A stretch of 6,189 nucleotides of DNA, from positions 1 to 6,189 of the forward strand of contig JAHIHJ010000300.1 in assembly GCA_018899795.1 (NCBI GenBank), read 5' to 3'. Under the pieces are notes generated by a model, which ran no database searches, was not told the origin of the DNA, and worked only from the letters and a program-made list of their open reading frames with translations. The position numbers and the translations under genes were made by a program. Shown here one piece after another: positions 1 through 6,189 of the stretch. Within the stretch, counting starts at the first letter, position 1. Each line of letters opens with the position of its first letter. The DNA is from Methanobacteriota archaeon (GTDB taxonomy: Archaea; Halobacteriota; Methanosarcinia; Methanosarcinales; Methanoperedenaceae).

Positions 1-2788
1 TGATGACAGGGAAAAGTTCTTTATCACTATCCCTTACCCTTATCTTAACGGCAACCTTCACGCCGGTCATACACGCACATTCACCATTGGTGACGTTGTG
101 GCGCGGTTTAAACGAATGATGGGTTACAATGTCCTTTTCCCCATGGCTTTTCATGCAACCGGCACTCCTATAGTTGGTCTTGCAGAGCAGATACAGAAAA
201 AAGACCCCGAAACCATCCGGGTGTACAACCAGCTTCATGAGATACCGCTTGATGTCCTTAATTCGATACAGACTTCTGAACAGATAGTCGAATATTTCAG
301 CAGGGAAGATGAAGCCGCCATGAAGATAATTGGTTTTTCCATCGACTGGCGGCGCAGATTCACGACGACTGACCCGCACTACAAGAAGTTCATAACATGG
401 CAGTTCAATCTTCTCCACAGCAAGAATAAAGTCGTCAAAGGTTCGCATCCTGTGAGATGGTGCCCGAACGATGAGAACCCGGTCGAAGATCATGATATTT
501 TAAGGGGCGAAGACGCCACAATAATCGATTACACTCTCATCAAGTTCAAACGCGACGGTGATATACTCCCATGCGCTACGCTGCGCCCAGAGACCGTATT
601 TGGCGTCACGAACCTGTGGGTGAACCCGAAAATAGTTCATGTAAGGGTCAAAGCAAATGGTGAATCGTGGATCGTCAGCAGGGAAGCCTGGGAGAAGCTG
701 CGTTTTACTGATAAAAAAGTGGAACTGGTAGGAGAAGTGGCAGGTGATGAACTGATCGGGAAAAAAGTTACCAATCCTGTCACCGGTTCTTCTGTATTGA
801 TCCTTCCCGCATCGTTCGTAAGCCCGGAGAACGGAAGCGGCATCGTCATGAGCGTTCCTGCGCATGCCCCGTATGATTACCTTGCTCTTTGCGACCTGAA
901 AGGCGCTGACCTGACGAAATACGGCATTAGCGAAGATGTCTCAAGCATACCTCTAATATCTCTTATCAAAGTCCCGGAATACGGGAAATATCCTGCAGTG
1001 GATGCAGTGAAGGAATTGAAAGTAAAAGACCAGAATGACCCGAAAGCCGAGGAAGCCACAAAGCTTGTTTACAGGCGGGAGTTCCACGGCGGAGTGCTGA
1101 CTGAGACCACAGGGAAATATTCGGGCATGTCAGTGTCAAAAATAAAAGATCTCCTTACGCGCGACCTAATAGAACAGGGGTTTGCGGATGTCTTCTATGA
1201 GTTCAGCGAACTGCCAGTCATATGCAGGTGCGGCGCGACCTGCGTTATAAAGATGGTAGAAAACCAGTGGTTCCTGAACTATTCCGACCCTTCATGGAAA
1301 GAACAGGTTTACAAGTGTCTTAAGAACATGGATATAATCCCTCCTGAGATGCGAGTGGATTTTGAGAACAAGGTGGACTGGTTAAAAGATAAAGCATGTG
1401 CAAGGCGCAAAGGGCTGGGAACGAGGCTGCCATGGGACACCACATGGATGATCGAATCACTAGGTGATTCCACGATATACATGGGCTATTATATCATCGC
1501 GAAATACCTCGATAAATTCACACCCGAACAGCTTAAAGATGAGTTCTTTAATTACTGCCTTCTGGGTGAAGGGACACCGGATGAAGTTTCCGAAAAGACA
1601 GGGATAGCTCCAGATGTAATAAGAAGCATCAGGTCGGATTTTGAATACTGGTACCCGGTTGACCTTCGAAGTTCAGGTAAAGATCTTGTCCCGAACCACC
1701 TGCTGTTCTTCCTGTTCCACCATGTAGCGATATTCCCTGAAAAATACTGGCCTCGCGCCATTGCCATCAACGGTTTCGTATCGCTTGAAGGGCAGAAGAT
1801 GAGCAAATCAAAAGGACCGATCCTCACATTAAAATCTGCGGTAGATCAATATGGCGCAGATGTTACGCGTCTTTATATCCTGAGCACAGCCGAACATATC
1901 CAGGACGCTGACTGGCGCAAAGCCGATGTGGAATCCACAAGAAAGCAGATGGAACGTTTCTACAGGCTTGCATACGATTTTATCACGTCAGAAGACGCAG
2001 GCGGGTTTAAACAGGACGAGTTCAAACTCATCGATAAATGGATGCTGAGCAGACTTCAGTTCAGGATAAAGGAGACCGCAGAAGCGCTTAACATGATGCA
2101 GACAAGGAGGGCTGTCCAGAACGCTTTCTACCTGCTCATGAACGACATGAAATGGTACGATCGCCGCGGAGGGTGCGGCGCACGAAAACAGATATTGAAT
2201 ACATGGGTACGCCTTATGGCTCCGTTCACACCGCATATCTGCGAGGAAATAGGAGAAAAAACAGGCATAGGTATGGTATCGCTGGCCCGGTTCCCTGAGG
2301 TTGACCCGTCTCTTATCGATAAAGGGGCAGAACTTGCAGAACAAACAACTGCAAATACGCTGCGTGATATGGAAGAAATAATCAGGCTTATAAAAATAAA
2401 GCCGAAAAGGATCATATTATATACCTCAGCCGCATGGAAAAAACAGGTACTTAAAAAAGCCCTGGAGATGAAAAAAGAAAAAGCCCTTGACATGAAAACG
2501 CTCATGAACGCGCTTATGAGCGATCCAGCCATGCGAACATACGGAAAAGAGATCCCGAAATTCGCCCAGAAGATCATCACAGATGTGCAGGGGATGGAAA
2601 AGGACCTTATGGATGCCCTGCTCGAGGTTGATTTTGATGAAATTTCAGCACTGAATGAAGCACGTGATTTCTTAAGCGGGGCTGTGGGCTGCAATATAGA
2701 AATATTCAGCGCTGACGACCCGGAATACGACCCGCAGGGCAAGAGCCGTTTTGCCTCCCCAATGAGACCTGCTATTTACATAGAATAA
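1..2788 (+). CDS. leuS: Leucyl-tRNA synthetase, archaeal/eukaryotic type (5'-partial)
   Basis: Class Ia cytosolic synthetase that charges tRNA-Leu with leucine using ATP and edits mischarged tRNA. The reading frame is open from base 2, so the start lies left of the window; the GTG at 98 is an internal valine codon, not a start. 928 codons are visible, against about 930-970 in archaeal homologues, so only a short N-terminal piece is missing. The HIGH-type motif reads HAGH (59-70), preceded by PYPYLNGNL. The KMSKS motif is at 1796-1810. The CP1 editing domain is present, with a TLRPETVFG stretch (about 560-605) and a GSGIVMSVPAHAPYDY stretch (about 835-880) holding the conserved aspartate. Cysteines near 1222-1242 (CRCGATC) resemble the zinc-binding part. 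The anticodon-binding signature WVRLMAPFTPHICEE is at about 2204-2248, and the C-terminus ends RPAIYIE as in archaeal enzymes. No frameshift is seen. Function is unrelated to the downstream genes. Confidence 0.97.
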   Translation, partial: DDREKFFITIPYPYLNGNLHAGHTRTFTIGDVVARFKRMMGYNVLFPMAFHATGTPIVGLAEQIQKKDPETIRVYNQLHEIPLDVLNSIQTSEQIVEYFSREDEAAMKIIGFSIDWRRRFTTTDPHYKKFITWQFNLLHSKNKVVKGSHPVRWCPNDENPVEDHDILRGEDATIIDYTLIKFKRDGDILPCATLRPETVFGVTNLWVNPKIVHVRVKANGESWIVSREAWEKLRFTDKKVELVGEVAGDELIGKKVTNPVTGSSVLILPASFVSPENGSGIVMSVPAHAPYDYLALCDLKGADLTKYGISEDVSSIPLISLIKVPEYGKYPAVDAVKELKVKDQNDPKAEEATKLVYRREFHGGVLTETTGKYSGMSVSKIKDLLTRDLIEQGFADVFYEFSELPVICRCGATCVIKMVENQWFLNYSDPSWKEQVYKCLKNMDIIPPEMRVDFENKVDWLKDKACARRKGLGTRLPWDTTWMIESLGDSTIYMGYYIIAKYLDKFTPEQLKDEFFNYCLLGEGTPDEVSEKTGIAPDVIRSIRSDFEYWYPVDLRSSGKDLVPNHLLFFLFHHVAIFPEKYWPRAIAINGFVSLEGQKMSKSKGPILTLKSAVDQYGADVTRLYILSTAEHIQDADWRKADVESTRKQMERFYRLAYDFITSEDAGGFKQDEFKLIDKWMLSRLQFRIKETAEALNMMQTRRAVQNAFYLLMNDMKWYDRRGGCGARKQILNTWVRLMAPFTPHICEEIGEKTGIGMVSLARFPEVDPSLIDKGAELAEQTTANTLRDMEEIIRLIKIKPKRIILYTSAAWKKQVLKKALEMKKEKALDMKTLMNALMSDPAMRTYGKEIPKFAQKIITDVQGMEKDLMDALLEVDFDEISALNEARDFLSGAVGCNIEIFSADDPEYDPQGKSRFASPMRPAIYIE

Positions 2789-2855
2789 GGGTCAAAAAAG
2801 GGACTACTACAATCTGTATTCATTATGATAAGAGTTAAGTAGTGTTAATAAGGAT

Positions 2856-2864
2856 AAATATATA
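2856..2864 (+). promoter_or_regulatory. TATA-like promoter element for the roadblock-KaiC operon
   Basis: The stretch AAATATATA resembles the A/T-rich archaeal TATA box bound by TBP, and it lies in the only intergenic gap of the window (2789-2869). Archaeal transcription usually starts about 25 bases downstream of the box centre, which here falls near 2884-2887. That is 15 bases inside the longest open frame and almost exactly on its second in-frame ATG (2885). Either the transcript is leaderless from 2885, or another, less obvious element serves an upstream start. This is inferred from sequence only; A/T-rich spacers produce such matches by chance. Confidence 0.45.
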
Positions 2865-2869
2865 CAAAT

Positions 2870-3235
2870 ATGAACACATCAGGAATGCTTGAAAAAATCT
2901 TAAATGATCTTAAACTTCTGGGTGGTATAGAAGCCTCAATAGTGGCAAGCAGGGATGGTCTGCTCATATATTCAAATAGCACTTTTAAGCAGAATGCTGA
3001 AACCTTTGCAGCTATGTCGGCTACTATGCTTGGAGCTGCGGAAACTGCAACGACGGAACTTGGAAAAGGTATTCCTGAAAGGATTATTGTTGAATCAATG
3101 AACGGGAAGATCGTCGCGACAGGCGCAGGACCAAAAGCGCTGCTCATAATTCTGACCGAACCTGAAGCAAGTCTCGGTTTAATACTTATTGAAGTGGCTA
3201 AGGCATCAGAGAAAATAAAAGAAGTATTGGGGTAA
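2870..3235 (+). CDS. Roadblock/LC7 domain protein
   Basis: A small soluble protein of 121 residues made of a single roadblock/LC7 fold, the family of bacterial MglB and dynein light chain LC7. Such proteins dimerise and act as scaffolds or regulators of P-loop NTPases. The characteristic pattern is visible: an N-terminal helix, then GGIEASIVASRDGLLI (residues 18-33), a long alanine-rich helix (about 43-64), a strand ERIIVESMNGKIVATGAG (70-87), the hydrophobic strand ALLIILTE (90-97), and a last helix ending KIKEVLG. No membrane segment or signal peptide is seen. An in-frame TAA at 2855-2857 bounds the start, leaving ATG 2870 or ATG 2885 (Met6). The second begins MLEKIL, which fits the usual domain boundary and the position of the TATA-like element; the first has only a weak, distant AGGA (2851-2854). 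The stop lies 3 bases before the KaiC-like gene, suggesting the ATPase is its partner. The family call is firm, the partner inferred. Confidence 0.9.
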   Translation: MNTSGMLEKILNDLKLLGGIEASIVASRDGLLIYSNSTFKQNAETFAAMSATMLGAAETATTELGKGIPERIIVESMNGKIVATGAGPKALLIILTEPEASLGLILIEVAKASEKIKEVLG

Positions 3236-3238
3236 TTC

Positions 3239-4681
3239 ATGAAAAGCGTGGAAACGGGAGTAAGCGGGCTTGATGAAGTTTTAGATGGTGGGTTTTTACG
3301 CCCCTCCATTGTATTACTCGGGGGCACAGCAGGTACCGGAAAGACCACAATGGTGATGCAGTCTCTCTTTATTGCGGCAAAAAAAGATGAGGTATGCATG
3401 TATGTTACAGGGCTTTCGGAACCCATAGCTACAATTAACCATTTTATGTCAAGATTTTCGTTCTATAACGTCTCCATGCTGGGAAAAGGAAATATTAAAT
3501 ATGTCCCAATTGATTTAAATATTATCCATGAGGGACCAGAATCCATCATAAAGGAAATGGAACGAAATATTGATAAGATCAAACCCGACAGGATCGCTAT
3601 CGACCCTGTGAACGTGTTTACTATGGGAATGGATGAAGGGGCGATGAGGAAGTTCTATTATGATTTTTTCACAAGGATGAAAGCATGGAACTCACTTGTC
3701 CTGCTGACTGGCGAATTTACATATGATTCGCTTATCACAAGTTCTCTGAGCTATCTTGCGGATGGAGTCATACATCTCAGTAATGAATCTATTTACGGGC
3801 GTAATGTCAGATATCTCAATGTTCTCAAGATGAGAGGACAGGATTTCTCAGGAGCAAAACATTCCTGTAAAATAACCCCGGACGGATTCAAAGTATATCC
3901 CAGAAGAACACCTGAAGCAAGGACATCCATTTCGAAAGAACGCATTTCTACGGGAATAAAAGGGCTTGACAAGATGACTAATGGAGGTTTCATGCGCGGT
4001 TCTGCTGTTTTGCTTTCAGGCTCAAGCGGGACAGGAAAGACCGTGATAGGTACGCAATTCATTGTTAATTGCCTGTTAAAGAACGAGCCAGGAATTATCG
4101 TTTCGTTTGAAGAGGATGCTGTACAGATACGGGAAAACTTCCTGAAGTTCGGATGGGACCTGGAAGAATTTGAAAATAAGGATTTACTTAAAATAATCTC
4201 ACCTCTTGATTTTGATGCAAGCGAACTTGCTATCCAGATATATGATACAGTTGAAAAAACAAAAACCAAATGCATGCTGTTTGATGGAATAGCCAGACTT
4301 CACCGCATGATGCCGCCTCACATTCAATTCCCTGATTACATGGAAGGACTTGTCAACACATTGAAAAAAATGAATGTTACAGCGATCTATACGAATGAAA
4401 CGCAGAACTTGACCGGAACGACAAAAGTCACAGGTACAGGCATCTCACCCACAATAGACACTGTAATACTTCTAAGATATGTGGAAATAAAAAGTGAAAT
4501 GCGAAAAGCCTTGTCTGTGCTCAAGATGCGGGGAAGCTATCATGACAAGGATATAAGAGAGATCATTATCGATAAAATTGGTGTTGAATTAAAAATGCCG
4601 TTTTCCGAATATTCCGGTTTGATGTCAGGAAGTCCGGTAAAGACGCCGTCTGATGCTTTCATGGAAGCTTTTAGAAAATGA
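3239..4681 (+). CDS. Two-domain KaiC-like RecA-superfamily ATPase
   Basis: 480 residues with two tandem KaiC-type P-loop domains, as in cyanobacterial KaiC (519 residues). Domain 1 spans about 1-225, with Walker A GTAGTGKT (29-36), Walker B ending at Asp122 (RIAID) and the KMRG finger (197-200). Domain 2 spans about 235-465, with Walker A GSSGTGKT (261-268), the catalytic Glu pair 291-292 after Phe290, Walker B CMLFD (345-349) and KMRGSYHDK (429-437). The lysine and arginine of each KMR motif reach the neighbouring subunit's nucleotide in KaiC, so a hexameric ring is likely. Domain 2 closely follows the KaiC CII region (TIDTVILLRYVEI, then SGSP near 463-466), with a short tail. The residue matching phosphosite S431 is Ser403, while T432 is replaced by Pro404. 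Domain 1 has Ser60-Glu61 where domain 2 has the Glu pair. The start is 3 bases after the roadblock stop, preceded by GGGG (3229-3232). This is probably a signalling ATPase rather than a clock protein; no kaiA or kaiB lies here. Confidence 0.93.
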   Translation: MKSVETGVSGLDEVLDGGFLRPSIVLLGGTAGTGKTTMVMQSLFIAAKKDEVCMYVTGLSEPIATINHFMSRFSFYNVSMLGKGNIKYVPIDLNIIHEGPESIIKEMERNIDKIKPDRIAIDPVNVFTMGMDEGAMRKFYYDFFTRMKAWNSLVLLTGEFTYDSLITSSLSYLADGVIHLSNESIYGRNVRYLNVLKMRGQDFSGAKHSCKITPDGFKVYPRRTPEARTSISKERISTGIKGLDKMTNGGFMRGSAVLLSGSSGTGKTVIGTQFIVNCLLKNEPGIIVSFEEDAVQIRENFLKFGWDLEEFENKDLLKIISPLDFDASELAIQIYDTVEKTKTKCMLFDGIARLHRMMPPHIQFPDYMEGLVNTLKKMNVTAIYTNETQNLTGTTKVTGTGISPTIDTVILLRYVEIKSEMRKALSVLKMRGSYHDKDIREIIIDKIGVELKMPFSEYSGLMSGSPVKTPSDAFMEAFRK

Positions 4682-4971
4682 CAGATATTATGGATATAAT
4701 ATTACTCCAGAAGTTCTTGAATATATATTCGTGGCTCATAGCATGTATTATCATGATTTTTGTGTGTGCAATAGCGCATTTTTATCAGAAGAAATTCGGG
4801 ACGCGTACATTTTCTGTTATATATATTATCCCGATAATCGTTCTCATCATACCTGTGATGCAATTATTTCCATATTTTTCATTTCAGGCAGAATCTATTG
4901 AATTCCTGGGTTCATTCAGCTCATTTTTAGCAAGTTATTTCCTTTATAAAAAGATGGTGGGATTCAAATGA
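4678..4971 (+). CDS. Small three-helix membrane protein, unrecognised (first of a pair)
   Basis: A 97-residue hydrophobic protein that I do not recognise. Three membrane helices are visible at about residues 16-35, 45-65 and 75-90. The loop between helices 1 and 2 (QKKFGTR, 37-43) and the C-terminal tail (KKMVGFK) are basic, and the second loop (FQAESIE) is acidic. The positive-inside rule therefore places the N-terminus outside and the C-terminus in the cytoplasm. Two cysteines (23 and 30) lie in helix 1. There are no catalytic motifs. It starts with ATGA overlapping the KaiC-like stop by 4 bases, and it ends with an ATGA overlap on the next gene, so it is translationally coupled in the middle of the operon. 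This coupling and the sensible membrane topology make it more credible than the competing frame 4653-4901. It may be a membrane anchor or coupling subunit between the ATPase and the sensor, which is inference from position only. Confidence 0.82.
   Translation: MTDIMDIILLQKFLNIYSWLIACIIMIFVCAIAHFYQKKFGTRTFSVIYIIPIIVLIIPVMQLFPYFSFQAESIEFLGSFSSFLASYFLYKKMVGFK
4956..4960 (+). promoter_or_regulatory. Ribosome binding site of the second small membrane protein
   Basis: GGTGG lies 7 bases before ATG 4968 and partly matches the archaeal Shine-Dalgarno core (GGAGGTGAT). It supports the 4-base-overlapping ATG as the real start, even though it lies inside the preceding gene. Confidence 0.45.
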
Positions 4972-5264
4972 ATCTTGAACTGTTGGATTCTGTCTCGTTC
5001 TTATTATTCACCATGGTACTCTATTTTTTGAGCGTTCTGAGCAAACGGTTTGGCGAGGTCATGGGTATCAGGAAATATTATTATCTTTATTATGCAGGCA
5101 TGCTATTCACATCATTTGGTTCTCTATTGATGAGCCTGTCGGTAACAGATTTTGAAAATAGCAGGTTATTTGTATATGCATTTTTTTCAGTCGGATTGAC
5201 TCTCGGTCTTTTAGCATCAATAAGATACTGGGGATGGTTGATAAAAGAAATCATCAAGGGATAA
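4968..5264 (+). CDS. Small three-helix membrane protein, unrecognised (second of a pair)
   Basis: A 98-residue hydrophobic protein with no family I recognise. Helices are visible at about residues 7-24, 39-59 and 67-88. The short N-terminus is acidic (MNLELLDS), the first loop basic (SKRFGEVMGIRK), the second loop acidic (TDFENS), and the tail basic (RYWGWLIKEIIKG). It thus has the same predicted outside-N, inside-C topology as its upstream neighbour. Length, helix spacing and a shared pattern G-x-R-x-(F/Y)-x-x-x-Y at the start of helix 2 (here Gly33, Arg35, Tyr37, Tyr41) hint at distant paralogy, although ungapped identity elsewhere is low. It overlaps the upstream gene by 4 bases (ATGA), and its stop is 1 base before the sensor gene. 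The tyrosine cluster YYYLYYAG opens helix 2. It may be a membrane partner of the sensor or ATPase; the function is unknown. Confidence 0.82.
   Translation: MNLELLDSVSFLLFTMVLYFLSVLSKRFGEVMGIRKYYYLYYAGMLFTSFGSLLMSLSVTDFENSRLFVYAFFSVGLTLGLLASIRYWGWLIKEIIKG
5256..5260 (+). promoter_or_regulatory. Ribosome binding site of the sensor gene
   Basis: AAGGG ends 5 bases before ATG 5266 and lies within the last codons of the preceding gene. It is a partial Shine-Dalgarno match. Together with the hydrophobic helix that begins at residue 7 of the sensor, it fixes ATG 5266 as the start. Confidence 0.4.
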
Positions 5265-5265
5265 A

Positions 5266-6189
5266 ATGAAAAGCCTGCGTTTCAAGATCATTGTTTCCAC
5301 GCTGATGATAGGATTATTGATAATCCTCGGTTCTTATCTTGTTATTCAGGATATACAGAAAGGGATTATTGAGGGTGAGTTTCGCGATAAGGGATTCCTG
5401 ATCGTCAATCATTTGAGATTGGAACTAACCACTCCGGTGCTTACAAATGATCTGATGGAAATACGAGACTATATAAAAAACCTGAAAAACAGTTATACCG
5501 ATATCGAATATATTTTTGTGACCGATACCGAAGGGATAGTGATAGCGTCTACCTTTGAGAACGGTTTTCCTGTAGCTCTTCAGAATTTCAGCAAACCTTC
5601 AAACGTCCTGAAAGAATTTGTATATTATTCAGAAAGGGGGATAATCCACGAATTCGACTCTCCGCTTTCAGGAGATGTTGGCTATGTCCATGTTGGTTTA
5701 TCAGAAGCGCGCGTCAGAAAGCAGATAGATGAATCATCAGAAAGACTCGTGCTGCTGGCTATCTCGGCATTTGTTCTATGGGGGGTTTTTATTTTCTTTA
5801 CAGGAAGATGGCTGACCGAACCTGTGCTCAGGCTTAGTGAAGGCGCAAAAAGGATCAATAAAGGTATTCTTGACCAGAAAATAGATATAATCTCAAACGA
5901 TGAACTCGGAGAGCTTGCAGCGACGTTCAATGATATGTCAAAATCCCTTGATCAGAAGATCAAGGACCTTGTTACCTCAAAAGAACAGACAGAAACTGCA
6001 CAAAAGTATCTTGAGACCCTTTTCAACAGCATAGACGATGGCATCATAGTTTTGAACACCAGCCATGAGATACTCAGGGTCAATGATTCCATGTTAAAGA
6101 TAATGAACCTTGCCGAAGAACAAATGCTTGGCAGGAGCTGCCATGAAATTATCTTTGGTATGCCGCCGTCGCCGCATGAAATAGAGGAA
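5266..6189 (+). CDS. Membrane sensor protein with Cache-like, HAMP and PAS domains (3'-partial; probable histidine kinase)
   Basis: The frame is open from ATG 5266 to the right edge, giving 308 residues. Order of domains: basic N-terminus MKSLRFK, helix 1 (about 7-27), an extracytoplasmic region (28-160), helix 2 (161-179), HAMP (about 180-232), and a PAS domain beginning at about 246. The outer region contains YIFVTDTEGIVIASTF (82-97) and GFP (100-102), the pattern of Cache-type ligand-binding domains in sensor kinases. HAMP shows the usual proline after helix 2 (TEPVLRL, 184-190) and DELGELAATFNDM (212-224). PAS shows LFNSIDDGIIVLN (252-264), RVND (271-274) and LGRSCHEI (288-295). The output module (H-box and ATPase, phosphatase or other) lies beyond the window, so histidine kinase is the likeliest but unproven call. 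It starts 1 base after the second small membrane protein, so it is the input end of the same operon. The signal sensed cannot be told from the sequence. Confidence 0.88.
   Translation, partial: MKSLRFKIIVSTLMIGLLIILGSYLVIQDIQKGIIEGEFRDKGFLIVNHLRLELTTPVLTNDLMEIRDYIKNLKNSYTDIEYIFVTDTEGIVIASTFENGFPVALQNFSKPSNVLKEFVYYSERGIIHEFDSPLSGDVGYVHVGLSEARVRKQIDESSERLVLLAISAFVLWGVFIFFTGRWLTEPVLRLSEGAKRINKGILDQKIDIISNDELGELAATFNDMSKSLDQKIKDLVTSKEQTETAQKYLETLFNSIDDGIIVLNTSHEILRVNDSMLKIMNLAEEQMLGRSCHEIIFGMPPSPHEIEE

Noticed and set aside
98..100. GTG as start codon of the synthetase
   Set aside because: The frame is open upstream to the window edge and encodes conserved sequence including the HAGH signature at 59-70, so the GTG is an internal valine.
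2128..2742. 204-residue minus-strand open frame
   Set aside because: It is antisense to the conserved C-terminal half of leuS, has serine/phenylalanine-rich low-information sequence and no recognisable domain.
2803..2843. Inverted repeat ACTACT / AGTAGT in the intergenic gap as terminator or operator
   Set aside because: Only 6 bases of stem separated by 29 bases, with no following T-run; it is within what chance would give.
2845..3426. 193-residue minus-strand open frame
   Set aside because: It is antisense to the roadblock gene and the N-terminus of the KaiC-like gene, both clearly real; its composition mirrors their codons.
3793..4275. 160-residue minus-strand open frame
   Set aside because: It is antisense to conserved KaiC motifs, including the second Walker A, with no supporting features.
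3239..4681. Circadian clock kaiC
   Set aside because: The T432-equivalent is proline, the C-terminal tail is short, and no kaiA or kaiB is present; the context is a signalling operon, so no kaiC symbol was assigned.
4653..4901. 82-residue + strand open frame overlapping the KaiC-like 3' end
   Set aside because: It lies in a different frame over the 97-residue membrane protein, which has coupled ATGA junctions on both sides and a clean three-helix topology; this frame has neither.
1..6189. CRISPR array, insertion sequence, tRNA or rRNA gene
   Set aside because: Nearly every base is covered by the coding sequences described; no spaced repeats, terminal inverted repeats, transposase or structural RNA sequence were seen.

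Overview
The window looks like chromosomal DNA of a euryarchaeon, most plausibly a methanogen or ANME-type relative such as Methanosarcinales or Methanoperedens-like lineages. The reasons are an archaeal/eukaryotic-type leucyl-tRNA synthetase, a double-domain KaiC-like ATPase beside a roadblock protein, an A/T-rich TATA-like promoter element, and a membrane sensor of the Cache-HAMP-PAS kind. The genus-level guess is inference. All real genes lie on the + strand, and long minus-strand open frames are shadows of them.

Positions 1-2788 hold nearly all of leuS, which lacks only its extreme N-terminus at the left edge of the window. It is a housekeeping gene with the HIGH-like and KMSKS signatures and a complete-looking editing domain. 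An 81-base gap (2789-2869) follows. It contains a TATA-like element close to the next gene and no obvious terminator.

Positions 2870-6189 are a tightly packed five-gene run: roadblock/LC7 protein (2870-3235), two-domain KaiC-like ATPase (3239-4681), two three-helix membrane proteins of 97 and 98 residues (4678-4971 and 4968-5264), and the first 308 residues of a membrane sensor (from 5266, cut by the right edge). Junctions are +3, -4 (ATGA), -4 (ATGA) and +1 bases, so this is almost certainly one co-transcribed and translationally coupled unit.

Taken together, the run reads as a signalling module. The sensor (two membrane helices, extracytoplasmic Cache-like domain, HAMP, PAS) perceives a signal. 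The two small membrane proteins may anchor or couple the complex. The KaiC-like ATPase and roadblock protein form the soluble part. KaiC-like ATPases as archaeal signalling hubs is an established proposal. The two small membrane proteins are unrecognised, and they are the most novel part of the window. The ATPase keeps most of the KaiC C-terminal architecture but carries proline at the position of one of the two main phosphorylated residues of the cyanobacterial clock protein.
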